Below, in pieces: positions 1-8,925 of a stretch of DNA of 64,000 nt. The DNA is taken from positions 38,544 to 102,543 of the forward strand of contig JAQBYN010000010.1 of the NCBI GenBank assembly GCA_027622715.1. Reading direction: 5' to 3'. Both the position numbers and the translations under genes were made by a program. The number at the start of each line of letters is the position of its first letter. The first letter of the stretch is position 1. A model generated the notes under the pieces. The model was not told where the DNA came from and did no database searches. It worked only from the letters and a program-made list of their open reading frames with translations. This stretch comes from Pseudomonadota bacterium (GTDB lineage Bacteria > Pseudomonadota > Alphaproteobacteria > SHVP01).

Positions 1-242
1 CCCTGTTGCACGCCATTGTCGGCACCGACGCGCTGCCGGTGAACAGCGCGCACCATCAGGCCGCCGCCCACGACGGCGACGGTATTGTCATCAACGCGAC
101 CGCGCCCGATGGCGTGGTCGAGGGCATCGAGTCGGTGGCCTACCGGTTTTGCCTGGGGGTGCAGTGGCACCCCGAATACGACATCAGCGACGGCGATGCG
201 AAAATCTTTCGCGCCTTTGTCTCCGCAGCCGGCCCGCGATGA
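1..242 (+). CDS. Class I glutamine amidotransferase, PuuD-like (C-terminal fragment)
   Basis: Only about the last 80 residues lie in the window; the frame is open through the left edge. The fragment carries V-N-S-A-H-H-Q and the G-V-Q-W-H-P-E segment, which holds the His and Glu of the class I amidotransferase triad. This arrangement is typical of gamma-glutamyl-gamma-aminobutyrate hydrolase (PuuD/peptidase C26), which releases GABA from its gamma-glutamyl conjugate in putrescine breakdown. The nucleophile Cys lies outside the window, so activity cannot be judged. Its stop overlaps the next start (ATGA at 239-242), which suggests translational coupling to the pseudouridine synthase. Family call is good; the exact substrate is inference. 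Confidence 0.8.
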   Translation, partial: LLHAIVGTDALPVNSAHHQAAAHDGDGIVINATAPDGVVEGIESVAYRFCLGVQWHPEYDISDGDAKIFRAFVSAAGPR

Positions 243-979
243 ACGCACCGGCGGAGGGCGCCCCCAGCGAACGGATCGCCAAGCGCATCGCCCGCGCCGG
301 CCTGTGCTCGCGCCGCGAAGCCGAACGCTGGATCGCCGATGGCCGCGTCAAGGTCGATGGTACCGTGCTGACGACCCCGGCCTTCACCGTGACCGCGGCA
401 AGCCGCGTTGAGGTTGACGGCAAGCTTCTGCCGGCGGCGCAGGAAACCCGGCTGTGGCGCTATCACAAGCCGCCGGGCCTTGTGACAACCAACAGTGACG
501 AGCTGGGGCGCGACACGATTTTTGACCATCTGCCCAAGAGCCTGCCGCGCGTCGTCACTGTGGGCCGGCTCGATCTCAGCTCGGAGGGTCTGTTGTTGTT
601 GACCAACGACGGCGACCTCGCCCGCAAGCTCGAATTGCCCGCCACCGGCTGGACCCGGCGCTACCGAGTACGGGTTTACGGCCGGATTGACCAGGCTACG
701 CTCGAGCCATTGAAGCGCGGCGTCACCATCGAGGGCGTTGGCTATGACGCCATTATCGCGACCGTCGACAAGCAGCAAGGTGCGAACGCCTGGCTCACCG
801 TGTCATTGCGCGAAGGCAAGAACCGCGAGATCAGACGCGTCATGGACCATCTCGGTTGGCCGGTATCGCGCCTGATCCGTCTTGCCTATGGGCCATTCCA
901 ACTTGGCAATCTCAAGCCCGGTGAGGTCGTGTCGGTACCCCACAAGGTGTTACGCGAACAACTCGGCCAGGGCGGCTAG
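239..979 (+). CDS. rluB: 23S rRNA pseudouridine synthase, RluB/RsuA family
   Basis: A 246-residue cytoplasmic enzyme that isomerises a uridine in rRNA. Residues about 10-70 form an S4 RNA-binding domain ([20 protein letters not shown]). The catalytic domain has [18 protein letters not shown], with catalytic Asp near residue 112, and the family's K-P-P-G segment near 77-80. The ATG at 239 was chosen over an in-frame start at 149 because it gives the expected N-terminus and overlaps the upstream stop as ATGA. It runs straight into rsmD (TAGTG), so the two RNA-modifying enzymes are probably co-translated. RluB is likelier than RsuA or RluE from the domain layout, but the target uridine is not proven. 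Confidence 0.88.
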   Translation: MNAPAEGAPSERIAKRIARAGLCSRREAERWIADGRVKVDGTVLTTPAFTVTAASRVEVDGKLLPAAQETRLWRYHKPPGLVTTNSDELGRDTIFDHLPKSLPRVVTVGRLDLSSEGLLLLTNDGDLARKLELPATGWTRRYRVRVYGRIDQATLEPLKRGVTIEGVGYDAIIATVDKQQGANAWLTVSLREGKNREIRRVMDHLGWPVSRLIRLAYGPFQLGNLKPGEVVSVPHKVLREQLGQGG

Positions 980-1545
980 TGCTGCGGATCATTGCGGGCC
1001 ATCACCGCGGCCGCAAGATGGAAACCGCGCCGGGCGACGCCATACGCCCCACCGCGGAGCGGGCGCGCGAAGCCATCTTTAATCGGCTCACCCACGGTCT
1101 GGTCAGCACCAGCGGCGCGGCGCTTACCGGCATTCGCGTTCTCGATGTTTTTGCCGGCACCGGCGCGCTGGGTTTTGAAGCGTTGTCGCGCGGTGCCGAT
1201 CACGTCACGTTCTTTGAGAACGACGCGCCAGCCGCACAGTTGATCAAACGAAACGCCGAACGCCTTGAAGCCGGGGATTCGGTCGCCGTATTGCGGCGCG
1301 ACGCGACCCATCCCGGACCGGCCCGCGCAAAAGCCGGCCTCGTCTTGATGGACGCGCCCTATCGCTCCGGCCTGTCGGCCGCAACATTGAGCGTTTTACG
1401 TGAGGGCGGGTGGCTGACGGACGACGCGGTGGCCGTGGTCGAAGTCGGCCGCGACGAGGAGCTCGCCCCACCTGATGGCTTTGCGGTAATCGACGACCGG
1501 CGCTACGGCGCGGCGCGGGTCTACTTCTTGCGCTGCCAAACCTAA
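979..1545 (+). CDS. rsmD: 16S rRNA (guanine966-N2)-methyltransferase RsmD
   Basis: A 188-residue SAM-dependent methyltransferase that modifies G966 of 16S rRNA in the small subunit. The start is GTG in a TAGTG overlap with rluB. Visible features are the N-terminal R-I-I-A-G-x-x-R-G-R-K, then R-P-T-A-E-R-A-R-E-A-I-F-N, SAM motif I D-V-F-A-G-T-G-A-L-G-F-E-A-L-S-R-G-A, and a motif IV that reads D-A-P-Y where the family normally has (N/D)-P-P-(Y/F). The single Pro-to-Ala change is read directly from GAC GCG CCC TAT. Everything else is intact, so I treat it as functional. The stop overlaps that of the convergent DUF1232 gene. Confidence 0.9.
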   Translation: MLRIIAGHHRGRKMETAPGDAIRPTAERAREAIFNRLTHGLVSTSGAALTGIRVLDVFAGTGALGFEALSRGADHVTFFENDAPAAQLIKRNAERLEAGDSVAVLRRDATHPGPARAKAGLVLMDAPYRSGLSAATLSVLREGGWLTDDAVAVVEVGRDEELAPPDGFAVIDDRRYGAARVYFLRCQT

Positions 1546-1931
1546 GGCGCGGGTCGCAGCGCAGCCCACAGCCACCACGCCGCCCAACCGCCAGCAACCA
1601 GCCAGATCACCACAACAATCACCGCGGCCCAACGGCTGCTGGGCCGGTCCGCGACACGCCGAGCCGCCTCGGCCCGAAGCTCTTGGCGTACTGCCGGTGG
1701 AATCAAGCGCAACGCGAGATAGAGCAGTAGTGGCACGATCACGAGGTCATCGACGTAACCCAGAACCGGAATGAAATCGGGGATGAGATCGATCGGGCTA
1801 AGCGCATAACCGGCCGCCACCGCGCCCAGCACCTTGGCCAACCATGGCACCCGTGGATCGCGCGCGCCGAGCCAAACCACCAAGACCTCGCGCCGCGCGA
1901 CTGCCGCCCAGCGCCTTAGGCGGGCCAGCAC
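1542..1931 (-). CDS. DUF1232 (YkvA-type) small membrane protein
   Basis: A 129-residue protein with the DUF1232 core Y-A-L-S-P-I-D-L-I-P-D-F-I-P near residues 42-55, followed by G-Y-V-D-D-L. Hydrophobic stretches lie at about 60-75 and 100-122, so it is probably anchored in the inner membrane with a C-terminal transmembrane helix. The biochemical role of the family is unknown. The start is GTG directly after the mutL stop (TGA GTG), which makes it the last gene of the minus-strand pgi-mutL group. It converges on rsmD with overlapping stop codons. Confidence 0.75.
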   Translation of the reverse strand: MLARLRRWAAVARREVLVVWLGARDPRVPWLAKVLGAVAAGYALSPIDLIPDFIPVLGYVDDLVIVPLLLYLALRLIPPAVRQELRAEAARRVADRPSSRWAAVIVVVIWLVAGGWAAWWLWAALRPAP

Positions 1932-3731
1932 TCAGCGGCGCCCGAACAGCCGTTCGATGTCGGGAAGCTGCAGTTCGATGTAGGTCGGGCGGCCGTGGTT
2001 GCATTGGCCCGAGTTTGGCGTGGCCTCCATTTCGCGCAACAGGGCATTCATCTCGTCCGCCGTCATCCGCCGTCCCGCCCGCACCGAGCCGTGGCACGCC
2101 ATGGTACTGCATACGTCGTTGAGACGTTCGGTCAGCGTCGTCGCATCGTCGAACTCGGCAAGGTCGTCGGCCAGATCGCGTACCAACCCCTTAAGATCAA
2201 CCTCGCCCAATAATGCCGGCTGTTCGCGTACGATCACCGCGCCACCGCCGAACGGTTCGACGACAAGACCAAGCTCGGCCAGTTCCTCGGCGCGGGCCAG
2301 TACCCGCCCTACCGCGCCCTCGTCCATCTCCACCACCTCAGGGATCAGCATGCCTTGACGCGCAACCCCGCTTAGCAGCGCCTTTTTCATGCGCTCGTAA
2401 ACCAAACGTTCGTGCGCGGCATGCTGATCGACGACGATCAAGCCATCTTCAGTTTGGGCGACGATGTAGGTCTCGTGCAGTTGCCCGACCGCCGCGCCCA
2501 GCGGGTAGTGTTGAGCCGAGCCAGTTGTCGCCTCGGTGGTCCGCGACGCCGGCGCAAAGCCGTCAGGGTCGTGCTGACCCGTTTGCGCGCCGGGCGGCGC
2601 CTGATGCTGGAACGCCGCGGCTGCCTCGGCGAGGCCGCTCGAACCGTTGGCGCGGCCAGCAGGCCCATAGAACGCCCCCTGACTGCCGGTCCGGAACGCC
2701 GCACTCGCCTCTGCCGCCACGGTCGATGACGCGCGGTGACCGGCCTCCGCCAATGCACGCCGAACCGCCGACACTATCAGGCCGCGGACGAGCTGTTCGT
2801 CGCGGAAGCGTACCTCGGCCTTTGCTGGATGGACGTTGACGTCGACCGCGTCAGGCGGGAGGTCGAGGAACAACGCCACCACCGGATGGCGATGCCGTGA
2901 CATCAGGTCCTGGTAGGCGCCCCGGATCGCACCGGTGAATAGACGGTCGCGCACCGGCCGGCGGTTGACGAAAAGATACTGGGCCTGGGCGTTGCCGCGG
3001 TTCATCGTCGGCAAACCGGCAAAACCTGCAAGGCGAACCCCGTCGCGTTCGACCGCGACCGCGACGCTGTTATCGGCGAAATCGCGGCCCATGACAGCGG
3101 CGAGGCGGTCGCGCGACGCATCCGCTCCCGACGAACTTAGATAGGCGAAAACTTCGCGCTCCCCCTCACGCAACGTGAATCCAACCAGCGGATTGGCCAT
3201 CGCCAACCGCTTGACGATTTCAGCAATCGACGCCGCCTCCGAGCGATCGGTCTTGAGAAACTTGAGCCGCGCCGGCGTCGCAAAGAACAAATCGCGCACC
3301 TCAATCCGGGTGCCGCCCGGTAGCGAGGCCGGCTGTGGACCGCTCACACGACCACCCTCAACCTGGAGCTGCCACGCTGCGTCCGAACCGCGTGCGCGGC
3401 TCGACAGCGTCATCCGGCTAACCGAACCGATCGACGGCAGCGCCTCACCGCGAAACCCAAGATGCTCAATACGCACGAGGTCGTCGTCGGGAAGTTTGGA
3501 TGTGGCGTGACGCTCGATTGCCAGTACCAGCTCGTCGCGGGTCATGCCGACGCCGTCGTCGGCGACGACGATTAAGTCGCGCCCGGCACCGGCCATGGAA
3601 ATGTCGATACGTGTGGCGCCGGCATCAATCGCGTTTTCGACCAGTTCTTTGACGACACTCGCGGGCCGCTCCACCACCTCGCCCGCCGCGATACGATTGA
3701 CGGTACCTTCGGGCAGGCGGCGGATCGTCAT
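1932..3731 (-). CDS. mutL: DNA mismatch repair protein MutL
   Basis: A 599-residue MutL that couples mismatch recognition by MutS to strand processing. The N-terminal GHKL ATPase shows [11 protein letters not shown] (about 29-39), A-D-D-G-V-G (about 57-62) and G-F-R-G-E-A-L (about 92-98). The C-terminal domain carries the endonuclease metal motif [12 protein letters not shown] near 435, A-C-H-G-S near 545, Q-C-N-H-G-R-P near 577 and a terminal F-G-R-R. This is therefore the nicking type of MutL, found in bacteria that lack MutH, unlike E. coli MutL. The ATG overlaps the pgi stop (ATGA). The centre (about 330-400) is a low-complexity Ala/Gly-rich linker. Confidence 0.95.
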   Translation of the reverse strand: MTIRRLPEGTVNRIAAGEVVERPASVVKELVENAIDAGATRIDISMAGAGRDLIVVADDGVGMTRDELVLAIERHATSKLPDDDLVRIEHLGFRGEALPSIGSVSRMTLSSRARGSDAAWQLQVEGGRVSGPQPASLPGGTRIEVRDLFFATPARLKFLKTDRSEAASIAEIVKRLAMANPLVGFTLREGEREVFAYLSSSGADASRDRLAAVMGRDFADNSVAVAVERDGVRLAGFAGLPTMNRGNAQAQYLFVNRRPVRDRLFTGAIRGAYQDLMSRHRHPVVALFLDLPPDAVDVNVHPAKAEVRFRDEQLVRGLIVSAVRRALAEAGHRASSTVAAEASAAFRTGSQGAFYGPAGRANGSSGLAEAAAAFQHQAPPGAQTGQHDPDGFAPASRTTEATTGSAQHYPLGAAVGQLHETYIVAQTEDGLIVVDQHAAHERLVYERMKKALLSGVARQGMLIPEVVEMDEGAVGRVLARAEELAELGLVVEPFGGGAVIVREQPALLGEVDLKGLVRDLADDLAEFDDATTLTERLNDVCSTMACHGSVRAGRRMTADEMNALLREMEATPNSGQCNHGRPTYIELQLPDIERLFGRR

Positions 3732-5023
3732 GTCTCGAACGCGACGCGGCCGTGTCGGAGATAGTCGCGCGCGCGTACCTTGCCTTCGTCAACGGCTGGT
3801 TGATCGAACGGGTCCACGCCCCACAGATCCGCCGTCAGGATGGTTTCGAGAATGAAGTGCATGAACAGCCCGCCCATGACTTCTTCGTTGAGGGTCGGCA
3901 GCGCTATTACACGAACCGGGCGCTGATGCGCCACCAGGGTTTCCACGGTAGCCCGCGCGGAGGCGCTGACGATGTCGCCAATTGTCCTGTCGCGAAGATA
4001 AGACAGCGTATCGATACCTTCGATCTGATCGGCCGCCACACGCAAGCCTTGTCCTTCGAAGTCAGTGACAAGCACCGTAAACACCTTGTCGACCGGGCCG
4101 TCCAAGTAGAGCTGCAGCTGGCTATGCTGGTCGATCGGCCCTAACGCCGTCACCGGGGTCATGCCCATGCCGGATTTGCCCAAGCTTTCCGCCCAGAGCT
4201 GTGCGTACCACCGCGAAAACCAACTCAAGCGTTCGTCATAGGGCAGCAGCACCGAGATCGGCATACCGGCCCGATAAAATGCCGTCATCAGCGCAGCACC
4301 TTCGCTCGCGTGCGCTACCGTTCCCGTAACCTGCTCCAGGACAGTCGCGGCGCCGCGCCTAATTTCCCCAACGTCAAGACCTAGAATGAGCGCCGGCAAC
4401 ATACCAACCAGGGTCAAAACAGAGTAACGCCCGGCCACGGCAACGGGATGATCCAGTACAGGGAAGCGCCAGGTCTGCGCCATACGACGCAACGCGCTGT
4501 CTCCAGGAACCGCAATCGCGATTACCCGTTTTGACACCGCGTCACGCCCGATCTTGGCCGCCAGATTTGCCAACACAATCACAAGCTGAGCCATCACTTC
4601 GACGGTCGATCCAGACTTCGAAATCGCGATCATGCCGGTGCGGGCGGGGTCAATGGCGCCGAGCAAACTTTCTAACCGGCCGGGCTGGAGATTGGCCAGA
4701 ATATGGAGTCGGCAGGCGCCGGGTTTGGCAATGGCCGCTAGGGCACGCGCGCTTAGGGCGGACCCGCCGATCCCGATCAGGATGACGTCGTCAAAGCGGG
4801 CCCGGTAATCGGCCGCAATTCGTTCCAATTCTGAAAGGTCGTCACGCCACAACGCTGCCGCGACGCAATCGTATATGGAGTCCTTTCCAAGCGCGCTGCG
4901 AATGGCATCCAGCTTGGCGGTCGCCTTCTCGATATCGGGCGTGAGGCTCGACGGTGTTTGGCCCGCAGCACCGATCGAATCGGCGTAGCAATGGTGGGCA
5001 CTATGTGTGAAAGGCGGGCTCAT
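3728..5023 (-). CDS. pgi: Glucose-6-phosphate isomerase
   Basis: A 431-residue SIS-fold isomerase that interconverts glucose-6-phosphate and fructose-6-phosphate. Visible are the sugar-phosphate segments [12 protein letters not shown] and I-S-K-S-G-S-T-V-E, and the PGI signature region [14 protein letters not shown]. At about 430 residues it belongs to the short bacterial form, not the roughly 550-residue E. coli form. It sits between the M16 peptidases and mutL on the minus strand and shares an ATGA overlap with mutL. The start at 5023 has only a weak Shine-Dalgarno. Confidence 0.88.
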   Translation of the reverse strand: MSPPFTHSAHHCYADSIGAAGQTPSSLTPDIEKATAKLDAIRSALGKDSIYDCVAAALWRDDLSELERIAADYRARFDDVILIGIGGSALSARALAAIAKPGACRLHILANLQPGRLESLLGAIDPARTGMIAISKSGSTVEVMAQLVIVLANLAAKIGRDAVSKRVIAIAVPGDSALRRMAQTWRFPVLDHPVAVAGRYSVLTLVGMLPALILGLDVGEIRRGAATVLEQVTGTVAHASEGAALMTAFYRAGMPISVLLPYDERLSWFSRWYAQLWAESLGKSGMGMTPVTALGPIDQHSQLQLYLDGPVDKVFTVLVTDFEGQGLRVAADQIEGIDTLSYLRDRTIGDIVSASARATVETLVAHQRPVRVIALPTLNEEVMGGLFMHFILETILTADLWGVDPFDQPAVDEGKVRARDYLRHGRVAFET

Positions 5024-5072
5024 GGCTCGGCGCCAAACTAGCAGAGGCGAAACGAGCGTCCAACGCCGAAGA

Positions 5073-6428
5073 CTAGGGCGCGGAGTCTACCCCTGCGGGG
5101 TCGCCAACGACGACCACGGACATGGCATCGACATCAAGCAAGCGCGCCGCCACCTGCTTGACATGGTCGAGGGTCACCTGGTTGACGAGGTCGGCGCGCC
5201 GATCGAGATAGTCGATGCCCAGATCAAGGACCTGAAGCGCTACCAAAATGTTTGCGATCCGCGCGTTTGTGTCGAGACCGAGCGGGAACGCGCCGGTCGT
5301 ATAGGTCTTGGCCGCGTCCAATTCCTCAGCGGTGATCCCCTCCCGGGCGACCTTGTCGATCTCGGCACGAATCAAGGAAAGTGACTCGCCGAGCTGGCTA
5401 TTTTGGGTACCGACGCCGCCAAGAATGACGCCGGAATGTTCGTAGGGCACAACGGCGCTATAGACCGAATAGGCCAAACCCCGCTTTTCACGAATTTCTG
5501 CATACAAGCGTGACGTAAAACTGCCACCGCCCAACACGCGGTTCATCAGAACGGCTGCGAAATAATCCGGGTCACTGCGTTTGATACCCGGCATCGCCCA
5601 CATCAGCACGCTTTGCGGTATGGGACGGCGGATGACCTCGACGCCACCGCCCTTTGTAGCCTGCGCTTCTGGAACATCAACGCCGTTCTGCGGATTGCTT
5701 GGCAGTCCGGCGAAGGTCTGATCGAGCAGTGCCGCTAGTTGTGCCGCCGAAATATCGCCAACCACGCCAATAACGAGGTTCTCTTTAGCAAAGCGCTGCT
5801 CAACGAAAGCCCGGAGATCTTCGACGCCGATCGCGGCAACCGATTCTGGCGTACCACGAGCCGGACGCCCATAGGGATGATCCGGAAAGAGTTTTTTGAA
5901 GAGCGTCCGTCCAACGATCGCGCCCGGATTTTGCTCGCTCGAGCGGATACCGCTGATTACCTGAGAGCGAATACGCTCTACCGGCTCCGCGTCGAAGCGC
6001 GCCTCCATGAGTGACAACCGAAGCAAGCGAAAAGCCTCGTCTGTATTTTCGGTCAGCGTGCGCAGGCTACCGCTAAATCCGTCGCGGCCGGCGTCGAACG
6101 AGAGAGAAATCGCGAGATCTTCGAGGTGGCCCTGGAACGCTTGAGAGTCGAACTCTCCGGCGCCCTCATCGAGCAGGCCAGACAACATGTTGGCCAAGCC
6201 TTCTTTGCCCGACGGATCCAACGATGCGCCACCGCGAAAATGGATTTCAACCGCCAGCATCGGGATCGAATGCTCTTCTACCAGCCAGGCCGTCAGCCCA
6301 CCGGGAGAACGGACCTCCTGGATCTCCGCTGCAAGCAATGGCGCCGCGGACAGAACCCACAACGATAATACCAGCGCGAGCGACCGGGCGGCGCGGCGCT
6401 CCACGCTCATGATCACACCGGCCCTCAT
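5073..6428 (-). CDS. M16-family peptidase-like protein lacking the zinc motif (non-catalytic partner)
   Basis: About 451 residues with an N-terminal signal peptide (S-L-A-L-V-L-S-L-W-V-L-S-A-A-P-L-L-A-A), so periplasmic. It has the overall M16/processing-peptidase fold, including E-K-R-G-L-A-Y-S-V-Y-S and G-V-V-G-D-I. The region that should hold HXXEH reads G-K-E-G-L-A-N-M-L-S-G-L-L-D-E-G, so the zinc ligands are absent. Paired M16 genes with one active and one degenerate member are well known in bacteria. ATG 6428 is preferred because it overlaps the upstream peptidase stop (ATGA) and has an AAAGGCGAG ribosome site; ATG 6410 is an alternative. Confidence 0.85.
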   Translation of the reverse strand: MRAGVIMSVERRAARSLALVLSLWVLSAAPLLAAEIQEVRSPGGLTAWLVEEHSIPMLAVEIHFRGGASLDPSGKEGLANMLSGLLDEGAGEFDSQAFQGHLEDLAISLSFDAGRDGFSGSLRTLTENTDEAFRLLRLSLMEARFDAEPVERIRSQVISGIRSSEQNPGAIVGRTLFKKLFPDHPYGRPARGTPESVAAIGVEDLRAFVEQRFAKENLVIGVVGDISAAQLAALLDQTFAGLPSNPQNGVDVPEAQATKGGGVEVIRRPIPQSVLMWAMPGIKRSDPDYFAAVLMNRVLGGGSFTSRLYAEIREKRGLAYSVYSAVVPYEHSGVILGGVGTQNSQLGESLSLIRAEIDKVAREGITAEELDAAKTYTTGAFPLGLDTNARIANILVALQVLDLGIDYLDRRADLVNQVTLDHVKQVAARLLDVDAMSVVVVGDPAGVDSAP

Positions 6429-7807
6429 CAACTCGCCTTTCCAGCGCGCAGGAGGCCGGTTACCGAAAGTTTCTTGTCGAAGACATGACGGGCTGCGGCA
6501 TTTACCTCGTCCAATGTCACGCGCTGAATCCGGTCGGGCCAACTTTCGACGTCAACAGTCGTCCGGCCATTCGTTAGCGCCTCACCGAATATGCGCGCGG
6601 CGCCCTGCACGTTGTCACGCGCGTACACGGACTGCGCTAGCAAGAACCGTTTGGTGCGATCGAGTTCGTCTTGAGTAATGCCATTTACAAGTACATCGGC
6701 GACCAGCGCGTCCATGCGGGCCTCAATATCGTCGAGCGTGGTTTCGCCGCGGGGAATCGCGAAGAGAAAAAACTGGCTGGGTCCAACATCGGTGGCGGAG
6801 TAGAACGCGCTCGCCTGAACCGCTATTTGCCGCTCGACGACCATGTCGCGGTAAATCCGGCTCGTCGCGCGTCCGCCGAGCACCTGAGACAGAATTTGTA
6901 GTGGAAGCGCGTGTTTTGTATCGCCCCAGTTGTAGCTTGGAGCGATGTAGGAGCGACGCCACGTATCTTGGGTGACCTGGGCATGGAACATTTCTAGCCG
7001 TCGAGCCGCGAGCTGGGGTGGTTCCTCAGCGCGAATGCGAGGAAGCGAATCACCGCGTGGAATCACGCCATAGTATTTTTCAGCGAGCGATCGAAGTTGT
7101 TCGATCGAAACGTCGCCGGCAACCACCAGGATGGCGTTGTTCGGCGTGTAGTAGGTGCGATACCAGCTCAACGCATCCTCAAGGGTCAGCGTGCGAATCT
7201 CGCTTTCCCAACCGATCACCGGAATTCTGTACGGATAGGCGAGATACTGGGCGGCATTCATTTGCTCGAAGAATAGACCTGTCGGCGTATTGTCGACCCG
7301 CGAACGGCGTTCTTCGAGAATGACTAACCGTTCCGAAACCACCTGCTCTTCGGTCAACGTCAAATTCGTCATCCGATCGGCTTCCAGCCGCATCACCGTC
7401 TCTAGTCGGTCCGACGCAACGGTTTGGAAATAGCCCGTGTAGTCGTACGACGTGAAGGCGTTTTCGCGCCCGCCATTCCGGGTTACGGTTTCTGAAAATT
7501 CGCCCACGGGTACATCGCGTGTCCCCTTGAACATGAGGTGTTCGAGAAAGTGCGCAATCCCGGATTTACCGCGCGGCTCATCGGCTGAGCCCGCCCGGTA
7601 CCAAATCATTTGCGTGACGACCGGGGCGCGGTGGTCCTCGATCAAAACAACTTGCAACCCGTTGTCCAACTCAAACGATTTCGGATTGAACAACCCGGCG
7701 GAATCGACCGACGTTGGGAGCAAGACGAGCGCCGCAATCGCCGCGACGACAAAAACGCCAAGCCCTTGGGAGGACCGCCGGCGCGACCTAAATAGATGGT
7801 ATGCCAT
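6428..7807 (-). CDS. Zinc-dependent M16-family peptidase (catalytic partner)
   Basis: A 459-residue pitrilysin-family peptidase with an N-terminal hydrophobic signal (about residues 15-36), so periplasmic or membrane-associated. The inverted zinc motif H-F-L-E-H is at about 86-90 and the third ligand in V-I-L-E-E-R-R is near 165. The substrate-clamp region S-Y-D-Y-T-G-Y follows the zinc site. It lies just upstream of, and overlaps, its degenerate partner, so the two probably form a heterodimer. The ileS-lspA-bamF-M16-M16 order is a familiar alphaproteobacterial arrangement. The physiological substrate is not evident. Confidence 0.9.
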   Translation of the reverse strand: MAYHLFRSRRRSSQGLGVFVVAAIAALVLLPTSVDSAGLFNPKSFELDNGLQVVLIEDHRAPVVTQMIWYRAGSADEPRGKSGIAHFLEHLMFKGTRDVPVGEFSETVTRNGGRENAFTSYDYTGYFQTVASDRLETVMRLEADRMTNLTLTEEQVVSERLVILEERRSRVDNTPTGLFFEQMNAAQYLAYPYRIPVIGWESEIRTLTLEDALSWYRTYYTPNNAILVVAGDVSIEQLRSLAEKYYGVIPRGDSLPRIRAEEPPQLAARRLEMFHAQVTQDTWRRSYIAPSYNWGDTKHALPLQILSQVLGGRATSRIYRDMVVERQIAVQASAFYSATDVGPSQFFLFAIPRGETTLDDIEARMDALVADVLVNGITQDELDRTKRFLLAQSVYARDNVQGAARIFGEALTNGRTTVDVESWPDRIQRVTLDEVNAAARHVFDKKLSVTGLLRAGKAS

Positions 7808-7886
7808 TATGCTAGGTAGTCACGGCAATAGGGCGGTTGCAAGAGGGTTCGGGCGGCTGCCCGGTCACATGATGGTCAGGAGATCG

Positions 7887-8462
7887 TTAGAACACGCCAG
7901 ACAGAATGGACCGACTTTTCCGGCGGATCGTGGGTGCCTGCTGCTGGCCTGCACTGGTATTGGCGGATGTTTGCTGCTGCCGAATTCGGCGCTCTTCTTC
8001 GGTCGCATTGACCACGTTCGGGTCATCAGCTGGACCACGAACACGTTCAAGCAGACGGTCGACAAATCCGCCCTCGCGCTCAGCAAGCTGGGTGGTCTCT
8101 TCATTCAATACACGGCGAATATTGGGGTCGGCGTCCTCGGCGCGGGCGATCTGGAGAAAAGCTGCCTCCCCGGGGGTGGACCCCGCTGCGGCCGGTCGTT
8201 GGGCGTCACCGACCAACGCAGCCTGGGCACGGGCCGTCGGACCGAGTTCCTGCGGCCGGCGCGCGCCTGGCTCCGGCGGGCGCAAATTAAAATCAGGCGG
8301 AATGATGAGTGGCGCTTTGCTGACCACGGTGAACTCATCCGGCGGTCGAGGATCAAGGCCGAGCGTGCGGCTCGCATTGGAGCAGGCCGCAAGTAGTAGG
8401 GCCCCCGTCACAAGGACCACGACGCCAAACCTTTTACGACCACTAGGAATTGTCATCTCCAT
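7887..8462 (-). CDS. bamF: DUF3035 / BamF-type outer-membrane lipoprotein
   Basis: About 191 residues. The N-terminus is a lipoprotein signal ending in L-L-L-A-A-C-S, with the lipidated Cys near residue 27, followed by R-P-P-D-E-F-T-V-V-S-K-A-P-L-I-I-P-P-D-F-N, which is characteristic of DUF3035. The family was described as the BamF subunit of the alphaproteobacterial beta-barrel assembly machine. The remainder is polar and Gln/Arg-rich. It overlaps the end of lspA, the signal peptidase that matures lipoproteins, a fitting neighbour. ATG 8462 and ATG 8456 are both possible starts; neither has a strong ribosome site. Confidence 0.85.
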   Translation of the reverse strand: MEMTIPSGRKRFGVVVLVTGALLLAACSNASRTLGLDPRPPDEFTVVSKAPLIIPPDFNLRPPEPGARRPQELGPTARAQAALVGDAQRPAAAGSTPGEAAFLQIARAEDADPNIRRVLNEETTQLAEREGGFVDRLLERVRGPADDPNVVNATEEERRIRQQQTSANTSAGQQQAPTIRRKSRSILSGVF

Positions 8463-8925
8463 CAACCGATTTGCGACCACGGAAAACTAGGCCTTCCGTC
8501 AGGATCATAACCACGCCTGTCACGATTGCCGAGTCGGCGACGTTGAAGGCGGGCCAATGATACCCCATCGCGTGAAAATCAAGAAAATCGACGACTGCAC
8601 CGTAGACCATCCGGTCAACGGTATTGCCGAGCGCGCCACCGACAATGCCCCCGATGGCGACGCCGAGCCAAATTGAAGAGGCGCGCCGCAACCAGACAAT
8701 CAGAACCGCGACAACCACAAGGGCAAGAATGCTGAATACCCATGGCCCCCATGCCTCGTTCTGAAAGAGGCTAAAACTAATACCTGGGTTGAAGGTCAGC
8801 ACGATATTGAAGAAGCCGGTCACGGCATCGCGGCTGCCGGGACCAATCGCCGAGACCGCCCATAACTTGGCCAGCTGATCGGCTACAAGCACGACAAAGG
8901 CCACCGGTAGGCCAAGGCGAAGCAT
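8443..8925 (-). CDS. lspA: Lipoprotein signal peptidase (signal peptidase II)
   Basis: A 160-residue inner-membrane aspartyl protease with four hydrophobic segments that cleaves prolipoproteins before the lipidated Cys. Conserved elements are D-Q-L-A-K-L-W near 16-22, F-N-P-G-I-S-F near 45-51, G-N-T-V-D-R near 100-105, catalytic Asp in V-V-D-F near 113, and catalytic Asp in F-N-V-A-D-S near 131. ATG 8925 overlaps the ileS stop (ATGA). Upstream in-frame starts would lie inside ileS and extend a family whose N-terminus is normally short. Confidence 0.95.
   Translation of the reverse strand: MLRLGLPVAFVVLVADQLAKLWAVSAIGPGSRDAVTGFFNIVLTFNPGISFSLFQNEAWGPWVFSILALVVVAVLIVWLRRASSIWLGVAIGGIVGGALGNTVDRMVYGAVVDFLDFHAMGYHWPAFNVADSAIVTGVVMILTEGLVFRGRKSVDGDDNS

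Noticed and set aside
7452..8396. A 314-residue open frame on the plus strand
   Set aside because: It is antisense to both the M16 peptidase and BamF genes and has no recognisable domain.
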